Assembly: GCF_000758665.1 (NCBI RefSeq)
Contig: NZ_CP009285.1
Span: forward strand, 2,914,001 to 2,978,000
Source of the DNA: Paenibacillus borealis
GTDB taxonomy: Bacteria > Bacillota > Bacilli > Paenibacillales > Paenibacillaceae
Length of the DNA stretch: 64,000 bases
Direction of reading: 5' to 3'
Below are positions 8,802 through 16,493 of this stretch, piece by piece. Each line of letters starts with the position of its first letter. Position 1 is the stretch's first letter. The notes under the pieces are model-generated. The model had not been told where the DNA came from, ran no database searches, and saw only the letters and a list, made by a program, of their open reading frames with translations. The translations under genes and the position numbers were made by a program.

Positions 8802-9074
8802 ATGAAATATGTAAATGCAGATCTGATATTACCGCAGCAGCTGCTGCAGGAAGTTCAGAAATATATGCAAGGCGGGATGCTCTATATCCCCAAGCCGGAA
8901 GGACAGCGCAAAAAGTGGGGGGAGAACTCAGGCGGCAGAACCTATCTGAGTGACCGGAATCAATCCATCCGCGAACATTATGCCAGGGGCTTAAGCGTAA
9001 CCGAGATTGCCGAGCAATTTTACCTGTCAGGCGACAGCATCAAGAAGATTGTATATGGAAGCAAGCAAATATGA
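8802..9074 (+). CDS. Small HTH protein resembling the CD3324 family
   Basis: A 90-residue protein. The N-terminal half (MKYVNADLILPQQLLQEVQKY, then GGMLYIPKPEGQRKKWGENSGGR) matches what I recall of the CD3324-type family, small Firmicutes proteins with a conserved start and a C-terminal helix-turn-helix. Here the HTH is DRNQSIREHYARGLSVTEIAEQFYLSGDSIKKI, in which the turn and recognition helix are easily seen. It is therefore a likely DNA-binding regulator; targets are unknown. The ribosome site AAAGGAGCGG is well placed and may be masked in the mRNA by the leader structure upstream. A terminator follows closely, so it is monocistronic or the end of a leader-controlled unit. Confidence 0.65.
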   Translation: MKYVNADLILPQQLLQEVQKYMQGGMLYIPKPEGQRKKWGENSGGRTYLSDRNQSIREHYARGLSVTEIAEQFYLSGDSIKKIVYGSKQI

Positions 9075-9096
9075 GCAGCACCTATATTGAAATAAG

Positions 9097-9130
9097 AGAG
9101 AAGGAGTCGAACAGGACTCTTTCTTTTTTT
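9097..9130 (+). terminator. Terminator after small HTH gene
   Basis: AGAAGGAGTC pairs with GGACTCTTTCT around GAACA (one G-T), followed by seven T. Confidence 0.85.
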
Positions 9131-9458
9131 GCGCAAAAAATGAATTGCAGCTGCTATATCCAATAGAGCAACTGAAATGGCTGATAGCTTCCAGTCGGGT
9201 TAGAATGAGACTTACTAAAGTCGAATGGTGTAATTTTGTGTAGTATTTTTAGTAATATAGTTTGATAATATCGAATGAATATATATGGTAAATTAGTAAT
9301 TGTATAGAAGTCAAATGAGGATATTACGCAAACATCAGTAAGTCACTCGAGAGGCGTGAGGTATTTTACGAAATCAATTTTCTAAGGGGGATAGTCGTTT
9401 TCATCAAAGCAAGCATGCGCTCTGTTCTTTCTTCATCACTTCTGAACGTAGGAAAGGA
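9131..9458. other. AT-rich intergenic stretch without gene
   Basis: About 330 bases rich in A and T with several TATA-like runs but no convincing promoter pair, RNA or frame. It probably contains the promoter of the secreted-protein genes that follow. Confidence 0.5.
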
Positions 9459-9464
9459 ATGATT

Positions 9465-10814
9465 ATGATTATGATTATGACTAGGAAAAAGTGGTCGGGA
9501 ATTATAGTTATAGTAGCTGCGCTTATTCTTCTTTGGGGTGCGACCACTCAAGCAATACAAGCAGCAAATGAGCCCATTTCGAGCGATAATATGCTAATGG
9601 CTGTTCCGTACGAAGAAAATGTCAGTAATGTTATGGTGGGCGAGCACGGTGCGGTTCTATTGGTCGATTCAATTGACGACAAAGAGTATACGGAAATGAT
9701 GAGTATACTTTACCCTAACGGCACAGTAGATGCACAAGGTCAAGATATTCCTGGCATAAACAACCTTGCCGAAGTTCGTGAACAATTTATCGCCGAACAT
9801 ATGAGAGCGTATTCATTAGTTGGAGAGCAGACAACAGAGGTTAAGCTGTCACCATTTAACATCTCCATTACAGATGAATCGAACGGCGAGTACAGTAGTT
9901 TATTTTATAAAGCAAGCGTTGGTAATGATAGCTTTGTTTTTCCTTCCGAATGGGGGAACCAGTCATGTGGCTTTATTTCTTTGAGTGAAAAAAATATCTT
10001 TATAGCATATACGGATATGGGGATTTGGCGCATAGATCCAGAAAAAATGTCCGCAGAAAAACTCTCGTCCGATGAATACTCCGGCAAAGCGCAAGCTGAA
10101 ATCAGCAGTGAGATCACGAAGCTTCATCCGGATGCGTACCTTACTTGGGTCGATGGCGTAAAGATCAGTCCTGATGGGAATTATGTCGTTTATCGAACGA
10201 ATCGGGATAGTATCGAGCTTAACGAGACGTCTATTTGGGAAATTGATCTTAATACCGGAGAGGAAAGTCAATTGATTAATCCGGCCTATAACAACGATAT
10301 TATTGGGTTCATAAATGATAGCAATGTTGTTGTAGGAGCACTCAGTGACACGCGTATGATTGATGTTAATAGTAAAAGGGCCGTCAATATAGATGTCCCA
10401 AAACTGCCGAATTTACGTATCAGTGACGTTAAAAATGAAAATATCGTGTTCTCAAGTTACGAAGAAGGCAGTTCTAATACCACTGCTTTCATTAGTAGTG
10501 TCAATGTATCAACAGGGAAGGTATCTGAAATTACCAGTCTATCCGGATATCTTGATGGCGAACCCCGTTTTTCGCCATCGGGAAGTAAAGTTGCTGTAGG
10601 TTATGGTGAGGACCCGATGGTTGGCGTTGACGACGTAATGTTCGTTGACTTATCTACGAAATCACATGATTTGCTCTCCAGTTCGCTGCAAAACGCTCGG
10701 GCCGTGAAAGGGACTAATGCCCGTTTCCTTTGGATAGATGATGATGCAGTACTCGTTGATACGCAACATGGAAGCGAACACTCCAGCTTCCTGATCAAAT
10801 CACAAGAGGAGTAA
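9465..10814 (+). CDS. Secreted beta-propeller-like (TolB/PD40-type) protein
   Basis: An exported protein of about 450 residues. After a basic start (TRKKWSG) comes a hydrophobic helix and a signal-peptide end around TTQAIQAANE. The body shows repeated short blade motifs such as KISPDGNYVVYRTN, IWEIDLNTGEESQLI, ISSVNVSTGKVSEI and PRFSPSGSKVAVGY, the pattern of WD40-like PD40/TolB propellers, usually protein- or ligand-binding. The start is ambiguous because ATG ATT is repeated (ATG at 9459, 9465, 9471, 9477); AGGAAAGGA ends just before 9459, so 9465 or 9471 has the better spacing. Base composition is more AT-rich than the flanking core genes, in keeping with acquisition. Function unknown. Confidence 0.6.
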   Translation: MIMIMTRKKWSGIIVIVAALILLWGATTQAIQAANEPISSDNMLMAVPYEENVSNVMVGEHGAVLLVDSIDDKEYTEMMSILYPNGTVDAQGQDIPGINNLAEVREQFIAEHMRAYSLVGEQTTEVKLSPFNISITDESNGEYSSLFYKASVGNDSFVFPSEWGNQSCGFISLSEKNIFIAYTDMGIWRIDPEKMSAEKLSSDEYSGKAQAEISSEITKLHPDAYLTWVDGVKISPDGNYVVYRTNRDSIELNETSIWEIDLNTGEESQLINPAYNNDIIGFINDSNVVVGALSDTRMIDVNSKRAVNIDVPKLPNLRISDVKNENIVFSSYEEGSSNTTAFISSVNVSTGKVSEITSLSGYLDGEPRFSPSGSKVAVGYGEDPMVGVDDVMFVDLSTKSHDLLSSSLQNARAVKGTNARFLWIDDDAVLVDTQHGSEHSSFLIKSQEE

Positions 10815-10859
10815 TAAGTGACAGAATAGCATAGTATTTCGAGGAAAGGTGGTAAAAAA

Positions 10860-11765
10860 ATGAAATTTAAATTAGCAGCATTTACACTCTCCATAGCCAT
10901 TTCGTTACTTTTCACATCAAACGTATTCGCGGCCGATTACAGTATCGTTTTCGGGAATACAGCGCCATCTACCGTTAATTTCAACTCGCCGCTTTCTAGC
11001 AGTTCAACCTCTGGGTTTGTGGCAGTTAACAGCAAGTGGAATCAGCCGCGTTCGAGTGGAACAAATCCCCATAATGGAGTAGACCTAAATGCACCGTTGA
11101 ATACGAATGTATACGCGCCGTATGACGGTTGGTCAACTGGTATAAGTGTTACAGGTTCGTATGATATCGATTTTTTGGTGGATGCAAACAACAATAATTT
11201 ACAAGATGATGGAGATTATCACATCAGGTTTTATCATATGAATAGTAGGGAGGCAGCAGGAAAGAAGAGCAAGGGTGCTCTGATAGGCAAGTCAGGCAAT
11301 CAAGGAACCACCGCTGCACACCTTCATTTTGGAATCTGTTCAACATCAAGTGGCTTGGTATGGCTCAGAAACGAGGTCAATTACAGGCATTTATCTTCGA
11401 CGAATTGGAATTCTGGGAAACACCTAGACGCTTATGCTCAAGTGACATGGAGTAGCAACACTGCGTCTTTTACCTCTTATATAATGAATGACGGCGCTAA
11501 AGAGTACTTTTCCGAAGTCAGAATGTACTATCGCACAACCTCGGGTTCGTGGACTGATGGAGGTGTTATACCTAGATCTGGCGATACCTACAATTATAAT
11601 TTTACCGGAAAGGTATCTTCGGGGACATCCGTACAATGGATGATAAGAATTATGCGAAGTGGTGTATCTCAGGCAGCTTTCGGTCCTGCAAAATTCTATC
11701 AGCCGGATAACAATCCTAACGCGAGCTCCTACACGTATGGATACTGGACAAACACAGTCTCATAA
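10860..11765 (+). CDS. Secreted M23-family (LytM-type) metallopeptidase with C-terminal accessory domain
   Basis: A 301-residue exported protein with signal peptide ending VFA-AD near residue 24. The zinc-site motifs of M23 endopeptidases are present: HNGVD near residue 76 and HLHFG near residue 155, with YHMNS between. This family cuts peptide cross-links of peptidoglycan, usually glycyl or D-Ala-x bonds. Residues about 190-280 form a beta-rich domain (SFTSYIMNDGAKEYFSEVRMYYRTTSGSW) that may bind cell wall. It lies 45 bases after the propeller gene with a fair ribosome site (GAGGAAAGGTGG), so the two are likely co-transcribed. Like its neighbours it is AT-richer than the core genome. Confidence 0.82.
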   Translation: MKFKLAAFTLSIAISLLFTSNVFAADYSIVFGNTAPSTVNFNSPLSSSSTSGFVAVNSKWNQPRSSGTNPHNGVDLNAPLNTNVYAPYDGWSTGISVTGSYDIDFLVDANNNNLQDDGDYHIRFYHMNSREAAGKKSKGALIGKSGNQGTTAAHLHFGICSTSSGLVWLRNEVNYRHLSSTNWNSGKHLDAYAQVTWSSNTASFTSYIMNDGAKEYFSEVRMYYRTTSGSWTDGGVIPRSGDTYNYNFTGKVSSGTSVQWMIRIMRSGVSQAAFGPAKFYQPDNNPNASSYTYGYWTNTVS

Positions 11766-11780
11766 GATAGTGTCATCGGA

Positions 11781-11812
11781 GTACACCCACGCAGCTATCT
11801 GCGTGGGTGTAC
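11781..11812 (+). other. Long perfect hairpin between peptidase and lipoprotein genes
   Basis: GTACACCCACGCAG and CTGCGTGGGTGTAC form a perfect 14-bp stem with a four-base CTAT loop. No T tract follows, so it is not a classical terminator; it may set the mRNA 3' end or limit read-through into the lipoprotein gene. Confidence 0.7.
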
Positions 11813-11848
11813 GAAGTTCAGAAACATTCGGGGAAGGAGAAATCTTTA

Positions 11849-12391
11849 ATGAACAACTCCAATCAAATGCTACGTGCTTCGGGAATACTCATTACTATCA
11901 CTATGTTGTTGATGTTGTTAGTCGGATGCAATAACAACAGTATGCCTACTGAAACTATGAACCCCAGCATCGATTCGAGTTCAACACCGACTTCAACCTT
12001 ACCTCAAACACCTTCACAAATCCCAAGTCCGACACAAATCGGAGAAACTAAGACGTTTAGTGATGGCGGACTCAAACTTGAAGTAACCAATGTCTATGAA
12101 GTTCGAACCGAAAGCATGAATGATGACGGAGGTAACCCATGGGAATATAGTGTTTTTGTCTGTTATCCCAGCGCAAGTGTTACCGTTTTAACCGCCGATA
12201 TGAGTGATGTTACTATAACTGCCGATGGAAAGTCTCATGCAAATTGGGGGGTTCTCTTGGCGTCTGGTGGACGGAAAGAAATCGTGGACAACATGAATTC
12301 ATTTAATGTTACCTCTGATACACTCGGTATTTATAACCTGGAATCGAGCATGTATGTATTGAAATTAGAGATGTACAACAATGACAAATAG
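11849..12391 (+). CDS. Lipoprotein of unknown function
   Basis: A 180-residue protein with an N-terminal hydrophobic helix and the lipobox LLVGC (Cys near residue 28), followed by a low-complexity Ser/Thr/Pro linker (SSSTPTSTLPQTPSQIPSPTQ) and a beta-rich domain starting near GETKTFSDGGLKLEVTNVYEVRTE. That domain opening is similar to DUF4352/telokin-like extracellular domains, but I do not recognise it firmly. ATG 11849 is chosen because GGAAGGAG lies eight bases upstream. It is the third exported product in a row inside the accessory island. Confidence 0.6.
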   Translation: MNNSNQMLRASGILITITMLLMLLVGCNNNSMPTETMNPSIDSSSTPTSTLPQTPSQIPSPTQIGETKTFSDGGLKLEVTNVYEVRTESMNDDGGNPWEYSVFVCYPSASVTVLTADMSDVTITADGKSHANWGVLLASGGRKEIVDNMNSFNVTSDTLGIYNLESSMYVLKLEMYNNDK

Positions 12392-12394
12392 GGA

Positions 12395-12690
12395 GCATTA
12401 AAGCTCCTAAGATACCATCGTAGCCCCGGTATCCATGAATCGGGTACCAGCTAAGCGAAGAGGAACAGCTTTATCCCTATTGCTTGCGCAGGCAAACTGC
12501 ACGAGATGAGCATGGAGATACTAGGGGGCTGTCCCATAAGCCAAGAAATGGCTGGAACGCCCCTTGTTCTTAGAGTCGGATAGACGGTTGCGCTAGGTGA
12601 GGACGCTGCGCGAACGGACCGTTGATCCAATCGCTGATATGAACGAGACTGTCAAACGGAATTGTAGCTCCTTCGGTTTTCCCCATTTCC
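12395..12690. mobile_element. Structured non-coding remnant beside IS110-type transposase, probably an IS end
   Basis: No coding frame is convincing. Visible structure includes GGTATCC/GGGTACC around ATGAATC near 12440, a TTGC/GCAA hairpin near 12485, and an imperfect hairpin GGGGCTGTCCC...GCCCC at 12526-12565 whose first arm reads like a common insertion-sequence end. It lies on the 3' side of the decayed minus-strand transposase. Assignment to that element, and any role as guide RNA, is inference. Confidence 0.4.
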
Positions 12691-12692
12691 TT

Positions 12693-13440
12693 TTATAACA
12701 AGAAGGGGTTTGAACAAGCTGAACTAGAAGGCAAAAGGTATCGTCGGTGAGCAGTCTGATATTCGCGGATTTGGTATACCGCATGTTTTCCCTCAGTCTG
12801 CAGAGAGTGCACCACGAACTGTGCGCGTGCATCTTCACCTCTAGGGTTAGGCACATAGCGTTTACGTGGATTCTCTCTTGCGGCTTTTCTCTTTGCCTTC
12901 AACTCAGCTTTTAAATTCTTTTTGTTTATTGGGTCTGGGTGATTCTTAAACCTGCAAACATTTCCCCTCCGACCTTTGACTTAAGGCCAATCCTTGTCTT
13001 CTGGCTTCTTCAATTTCTCGAGCAACAGACCAAATAAACCCACTTAACTCTCGTGCTACAGCTACAATTGCTTTTCCACTGGGCGTCCCCTTGGATAGCA
13101 TCGCTGTGTATTTTCGATGTAACCGGTGTTGATCCTTCCAAGAAATCGACTGAATTCCGGGATCTTGACCTTGTTGGCGCTTTTTTATCTCTCCTTACAG
13201 TGCTGGCTTATAACGATAACTCCAAGCGGCTTCTACCAACAAGCGGCGAAGGTGAGTATTCCCGGATTTTGTAATCTTCCCCTGCCATCGACTCTGACCA
13301 CTTGAATATTCTCGTGGCACTAAACCGGTGTAACCCATAAAAGCCTTCGCATTTCCAAATCGAGTGAATGAACATACCTCAGCTACGATTCCTGTCGCTG
13401 TCGTTTCAGCAACGCCACGCAAGGTTTGAAGCGCTTGAAT
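12693..13440 (-). pseudogene. IS110-family transposase remnant (C-terminal part, nonsense and frameshift)
   Basis: Read on the minus strand from 13440 downward the frame begins IQALQTLRGVAETTATGIVAEV and continues GYTGLVPREYSSGQSRW and KITKSGNTHLRRLLVEAAW, the hallmark of the IS116/IS110/IS902 C-terminal domain with its conserved catalytic Ser region (YSSG). A TAA interrupts after YRYKPAL near 13192; the same frame then resumes with KKRQQGQDPGIQSISW and VAVARELSGFIWSVAREIEE. Near 12960 a frame change leads into NHPDPINKKNLKAELKAKRK up to a stop at 12693. The N-terminal RuvC-like DEDD half is absent: the gene is cut exactly where the 31-bp repeat begins. Inactive. Confidence 0.8.
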
Positions 13441-13469
13441 AACTTAGACCCCGCCGGACGCTGGCGGGG
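13439..13469 (+). repeat. 31-bp direct repeat, right copy
   Basis: Exact duplicate of 8282-8312 (the chemoreceptor terminator stem) but without its T tract, fused to the truncated end of the transposase remnant. It marks the right edge of the accessory region. Confidence 0.9.
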
Positions 13470-13505
13470 ATAGCAGAGCCCTTTGCGGTCTGCTTCTCCA
13501 ATATC

Positions 13506-13547
13506 AGCTGTTCCCCGGTGATTATGCCGGTGGGGCAGCTTTTTTTG
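13506..13547 (+). terminator. Terminator with no gene directly upstream
   Basis: AGCTGTTCCCCGG pairs with CCGGTGGGGCAGCT around TGATTATG, followed by seven T. The gene it served has presumably been lost or displaced by the island. Confidence 0.85.
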
Positions 13548-13679
13548 ATGTATTGGGAGGTATCTGACCAGCCTTTTTTTGTTTTTTTAGTAAATTATTC
13601 CAGGTGGTTATGCCGGAAAATTATGCGATGTATTGATGAGATTCCCGCAGTGAGTTATGGAGGAAATGAGCTGTAAAAG

Positions 13680-13910
13680 CAATGTGTCACTGTGAAGGTA
13701 ACCGAGCCAAATGTATGCGGAAAACCGAATACAATATGTCACTGCGAGGGTAACTGAGCCAAATGTATGTGAAAAACCGAATACAATGTGTCACTGCTAA
13801 GGTAACCGAGCCAAATGTAAGTGAAAAACCGAATATAATGTGTCACTGTGAAGGTAACAGGGCCAAATGTATGCGAAAAACCGAATACAATGTGTCACTG
13901 CGAGGGAATG
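13680..13910. repeat. Tandem array of a 52-bp repeat, four copies
   Basis: The block ATGTATGCGAAAAACCGAATA recurs at 13711, 13763, 13815 and 13867, always 52 bases apart. Within it TGTAT and ATACA are inverted around the A run, so each unit can form a small hairpin. The other half of each unit (GTCACTGYGARGGTAAC) is also similar between copies. The same unit occurs at 30275 and 42550. Apparent frames through the array are artefacts of repetition. Confidence 0.9.
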
Positions 13911-14200
13911 AGGTGGAGGGAACCCCTTTCAATTACGGAAAGGGCAAGTTGCGTTAACTGAACTTTTTTGTGCTGCTTGATCGCCCTCAAAGCGATTTTG
14001 TTCCGCCGGGAGCCGCCGTTGAATTCGGCCCCCCTTGAGTGTTGAAGTCATCCGGCAGACTCCGGCAGCGTGCCCGCCAATCTGTAAATATGTCCATTGA
14101 TCCTAGACTGAGGACATTTTTTGCGATCCCCCGGGGCGGTAACATAAAGACATCAAAGCGCAGCCAGCTTTGAATTACCGGGTAAAAGGGGAGTACACAG

Positions 14201-15505
14201 ATGAAACGATCCATGCAAAAAGTAACATCACTAATACTGATGGTCATGATGCTGGCAATGGTAGTAGCTGCCTGCGGGGGGAACAACGCGAAGAACAACA
14301 GCGCAAACGCCGGCAACAGTGGCAAGGAGACGCAGGGAGAAGGCAGCAGCAGCGGCAAGAAAACAGAGCTTCTGTTCTGGTCACCATTTTCCGGCTCGGA
14401 TGGCCCGTTCATGAAGAAGATCGTAGATAAATACAACAGTTCCCAGGATAAATACAAAGTGAATTTCGTGATCCAGCCGAATGGTGAGTATTACAAGCAG
14501 CTGGATGTAGCGCTCAGCACCGGCAAGGAACGGCCGGACCTGATGATTATGCACGTGGATCAGGTGCCTACCTACCAGAGCAAGGATCAGCTGCAGGCTG
14601 TGGATGAGCTGGCGGCAACTGCCGGAATTAATTCTGCTGATTTTGCCGAAGCACCCGTTAAATACGCTACCATCGACAGCAAGCTGTACACTATTCCGCT
14701 CGACATTCACCCGGTGGTGATGTACTACAACAAGGATCTGTTCGAGAAAGCAGGAGTCACCGCCCCGCCAACAAACCGTGCTGAATTCGACGCGGCAGTG
14801 GAGAAGCTGACGGATAAATCCAAGGGAGTCTACGGATATGTAGTGCCTACCCTCTGGCCGCAGCAGTTCATCTTCCCGTCGCTTGTCTGGCAGAATGGCG
14901 GAGAGCTGTGGAACGGAACGGACGTAGCTTACAATTCTCCGGAAGCGGTAGAAATGGTGCAGTGGCTGCGCGATATGGTCGACAAGGGAATCTCCCCGGC
15001 TAATGTGCAGCAGGACGGCGAGAACACGCTGTTCCTGCAGGGCAAGAATGCGATCCAGTTCAACGGACCGTGGATGAAGTCGCAGTTTGATGAAGCCGGG
15101 CTTAATTATGGCGTAGCAGTAATGCCGCAGATCGGCAAAGCGAAGCAGGCTATTTATGCAGGCTCGCATGGCTTCGTGGTTCCGAAGGCTGTGACAGACA
15201 GCAATACGCTGGCCGGTATCGGTGATTTCCTGAAATATGTCTCCGGCAACTCTCTGGACTGGGCGGAATCCGGTCAGGCGGTAGCTTCCAAAACCGTTAT
15301 GGACAGTGCAGAATTCAAGGCTATGGAGTTCCAGAGTACCGTATCCCAGAGCTTCTCCTCCGTACAGTTTGCACCGAATGTGCTGAACTGGGGCACCATT
15401 GTTGAGCCGGTGTGGAGCGAGCTGAGCAATGCGATTCTCGGCAAAAAATCACCGCAGCAGGCCATGGATGATGCTGTAGCCAAATCCCGTCAGGCGATGA
15501 AATAA
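14201..15505 (+). CDS. Carbohydrate ABC transporter substrate-binding lipoprotein
   Basis: A 434-residue extracellular solute-binding protein of the family 1 (MalE/UgpB) type. The signal sequence ends with the lipobox VVAAC, Cys near residue 26, followed by a Gly/Asn/Ser linker. The mature part opens with TELLFWSPFSGSDGPFM, typical of the fold, and includes VMYYNKDLFEKAGV and FNGPWMKSQF near the hinge. It should capture an oligosaccharide outside the membrane and deliver it to the two permeases encoded next. AAAAGGGGAG precedes ATG 14201. It is the first gene of an eight-gene saccharide locus; the glycosidases downstream suggest arabinose- or galactose-containing oligosaccharides. Confidence 0.92.
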   Translation: MKRSMQKVTSLILMVMMLAMVVAACGGNNAKNNSANAGNSGKETQGEGSSSGKKTELLFWSPFSGSDGPFMKKIVDKYNSSQDKYKVNFVIQPNGEYYKQLDVALSTGKERPDLMIMHVDQVPTYQSKDQLQAVDELAATAGINSADFAEAPVKYATIDSKLYTIPLDIHPVVMYYNKDLFEKAGVTAPPTNRAEFDAAVEKLTDKSKGVYGYVVPTLWPQQFIFPSLVWQNGGELWNGTDVAYNSPEAVEMVQWLRDMVDKGISPANVQQDGENTLFLQGKNAIQFNGPWMKSQFDEAGLNYGVAVMPQIGKAKQAIYAGSHGFVVPKAVTDSNTLAGIGDFLKYVSGNSLDWAESGQAVASKTVMDSAEFKAMEFQSTVSQSFSSVQFAPNVLNWGTIVEPVWSELSNAILGKKSPQQAMDDAVAKSRQAMK

Positions 15506-15539
15506 CACTTATGATGAAGTGGATTTTTCGGTAAGCAAA

Positions 15540-15576
15540 GGCGGGGAGCGCGGAATAGCTTCCCGCTTTTCCCTAT
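15540..15576 (+). terminator. Weak hairpin between binding protein and permease genes
   Basis: GCGGGGA and TTCCCGC enclose 13 bases and are followed by TTTT. A leaky terminator here would make the binding protein more abundant than the permeases, as is common in such operons. Confidence 0.45.
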
Positions 15577-15599
15577 ACGAAGAAATGGAGGAATCTCTT

Positions 15600-16493
15600 T
15601 TGAAAAGCACATGGACTTCCCGCTTCACCTCATTCCTGTTCATTCTGCCCTATCTTGCAGCCTTCGGACTGTTTCTGCTGTTTCCGATCCTGTACGGTTT
15701 TGTGATCAGCCTGCAGGACTTTGAGCTGCTGTCTGCCGCGCATCCTTTTGTGGGGCTGCGCAATTATATAACGATTTTCACCCCGGGGACTTATGAGAAC
15801 AGTATCTTCTTCCGCGGGCTGTGGACGACTTTCCAGTTTGTCCTGTACTCCGTGCCGCTGCTGATCGTTGTGGGGCTGGGGATGGCGATGCTGGTCAATG
15901 CACTGCCGGCGAAGCTCCGGGGGCTGTTCCGGACGTTCTATTTCCTGCCTTATGCCTTGTCGGCTTCCGTTATGGCCGTGATCTGGCTGATGATGTTCGA
16001 TACCAATGCCGGATTCATTAACAGTCTGCTGCAAAAGCTGGGCCTGACGGGTATTCCGTGGCTGACAGCTACCCCTTGGGTATGGATTGCACTGGTGCTT
16101 ACAACGCTCTGGTGGACGATCGGATTCAATATGATTATTTTTGTAAATGCACTCAATGAGGTGCCTGAGGATTATTACGAGGCTGCTGCTATTGACGGGG
16201 CGGGCGCCTGGAGCAGGTTCGTGTCGATTACACTGCCTTCGATCCGGCCGGTGATGCTGTTCGTGATGATTACCTCAACAATCGCGTCCTTCAACATTTA
16301 TGCCCAGCCGTTTCTGCTGACGCGCGGAGGGCCGGGAGACACGACCAAGGTGCTGCTGATCAATGTGCTGGACCAGGCATTCGTGCGCAAGGATATCGGC
16401 TCGGCTTCTGCGATGGCGATTCTGATGGCGCTGCTGATCATGATGGTGTCTATCGTGCAGTTCCGTCTTACGAACCGGAAGGAGAAGGTATAA
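15600..16493 (+). CDS. Carbohydrate ABC transporter permease (MalF-like)
   Basis: An inner membrane subunit of about 297 residues with six hydrophobic segments. The EAA loop that docks the ATPase is visible as DYYEAAAIDGAGAWSRFVSITLPSIRP near residue 190. It forms the pore together with the next gene product. TTG 15600 is preferred as start because ATGGAGGA sits eight bases upstream; an ATG at 15585 overlaps that ribosome site. No ATPase gene is in the locus, so a shared MsmX-type ATPase encoded elsewhere is probably used, as in other Bacillales sugar importers. Confidence 0.92.
   Translation: MKSTWTSRFTSFLFILPYLAAFGLFLLFPILYGFVISLQDFELLSAAHPFVGLRNYITIFTPGTYENSIFFRGLWTTFQFVLYSVPLLIVVGLGMAMLVNALPAKLRGLFRTFYFLPYALSASVMAVIWLMMFDTNAGFINSLLQKLGLTGIPWLTATPWVWIALVLTTLWWTIGFNMIIFVNALNEVPEDYYEAAAIDGAGAWSRFVSITLPSIRPVMLFVMITSTIASFNIYAQPFLLTRGGPGDTTKVLLINVLDQAFVRKDIGSASAMAILMALLIMMVSIVQFRLTNRKEKV

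Noticed and set aside
12593..12856. Minus-strand 87-residue frame near the IS remnant
   Set aside because: Out of frame with the IS110 continuation and lacking any family signal; it lies in the decayed element.
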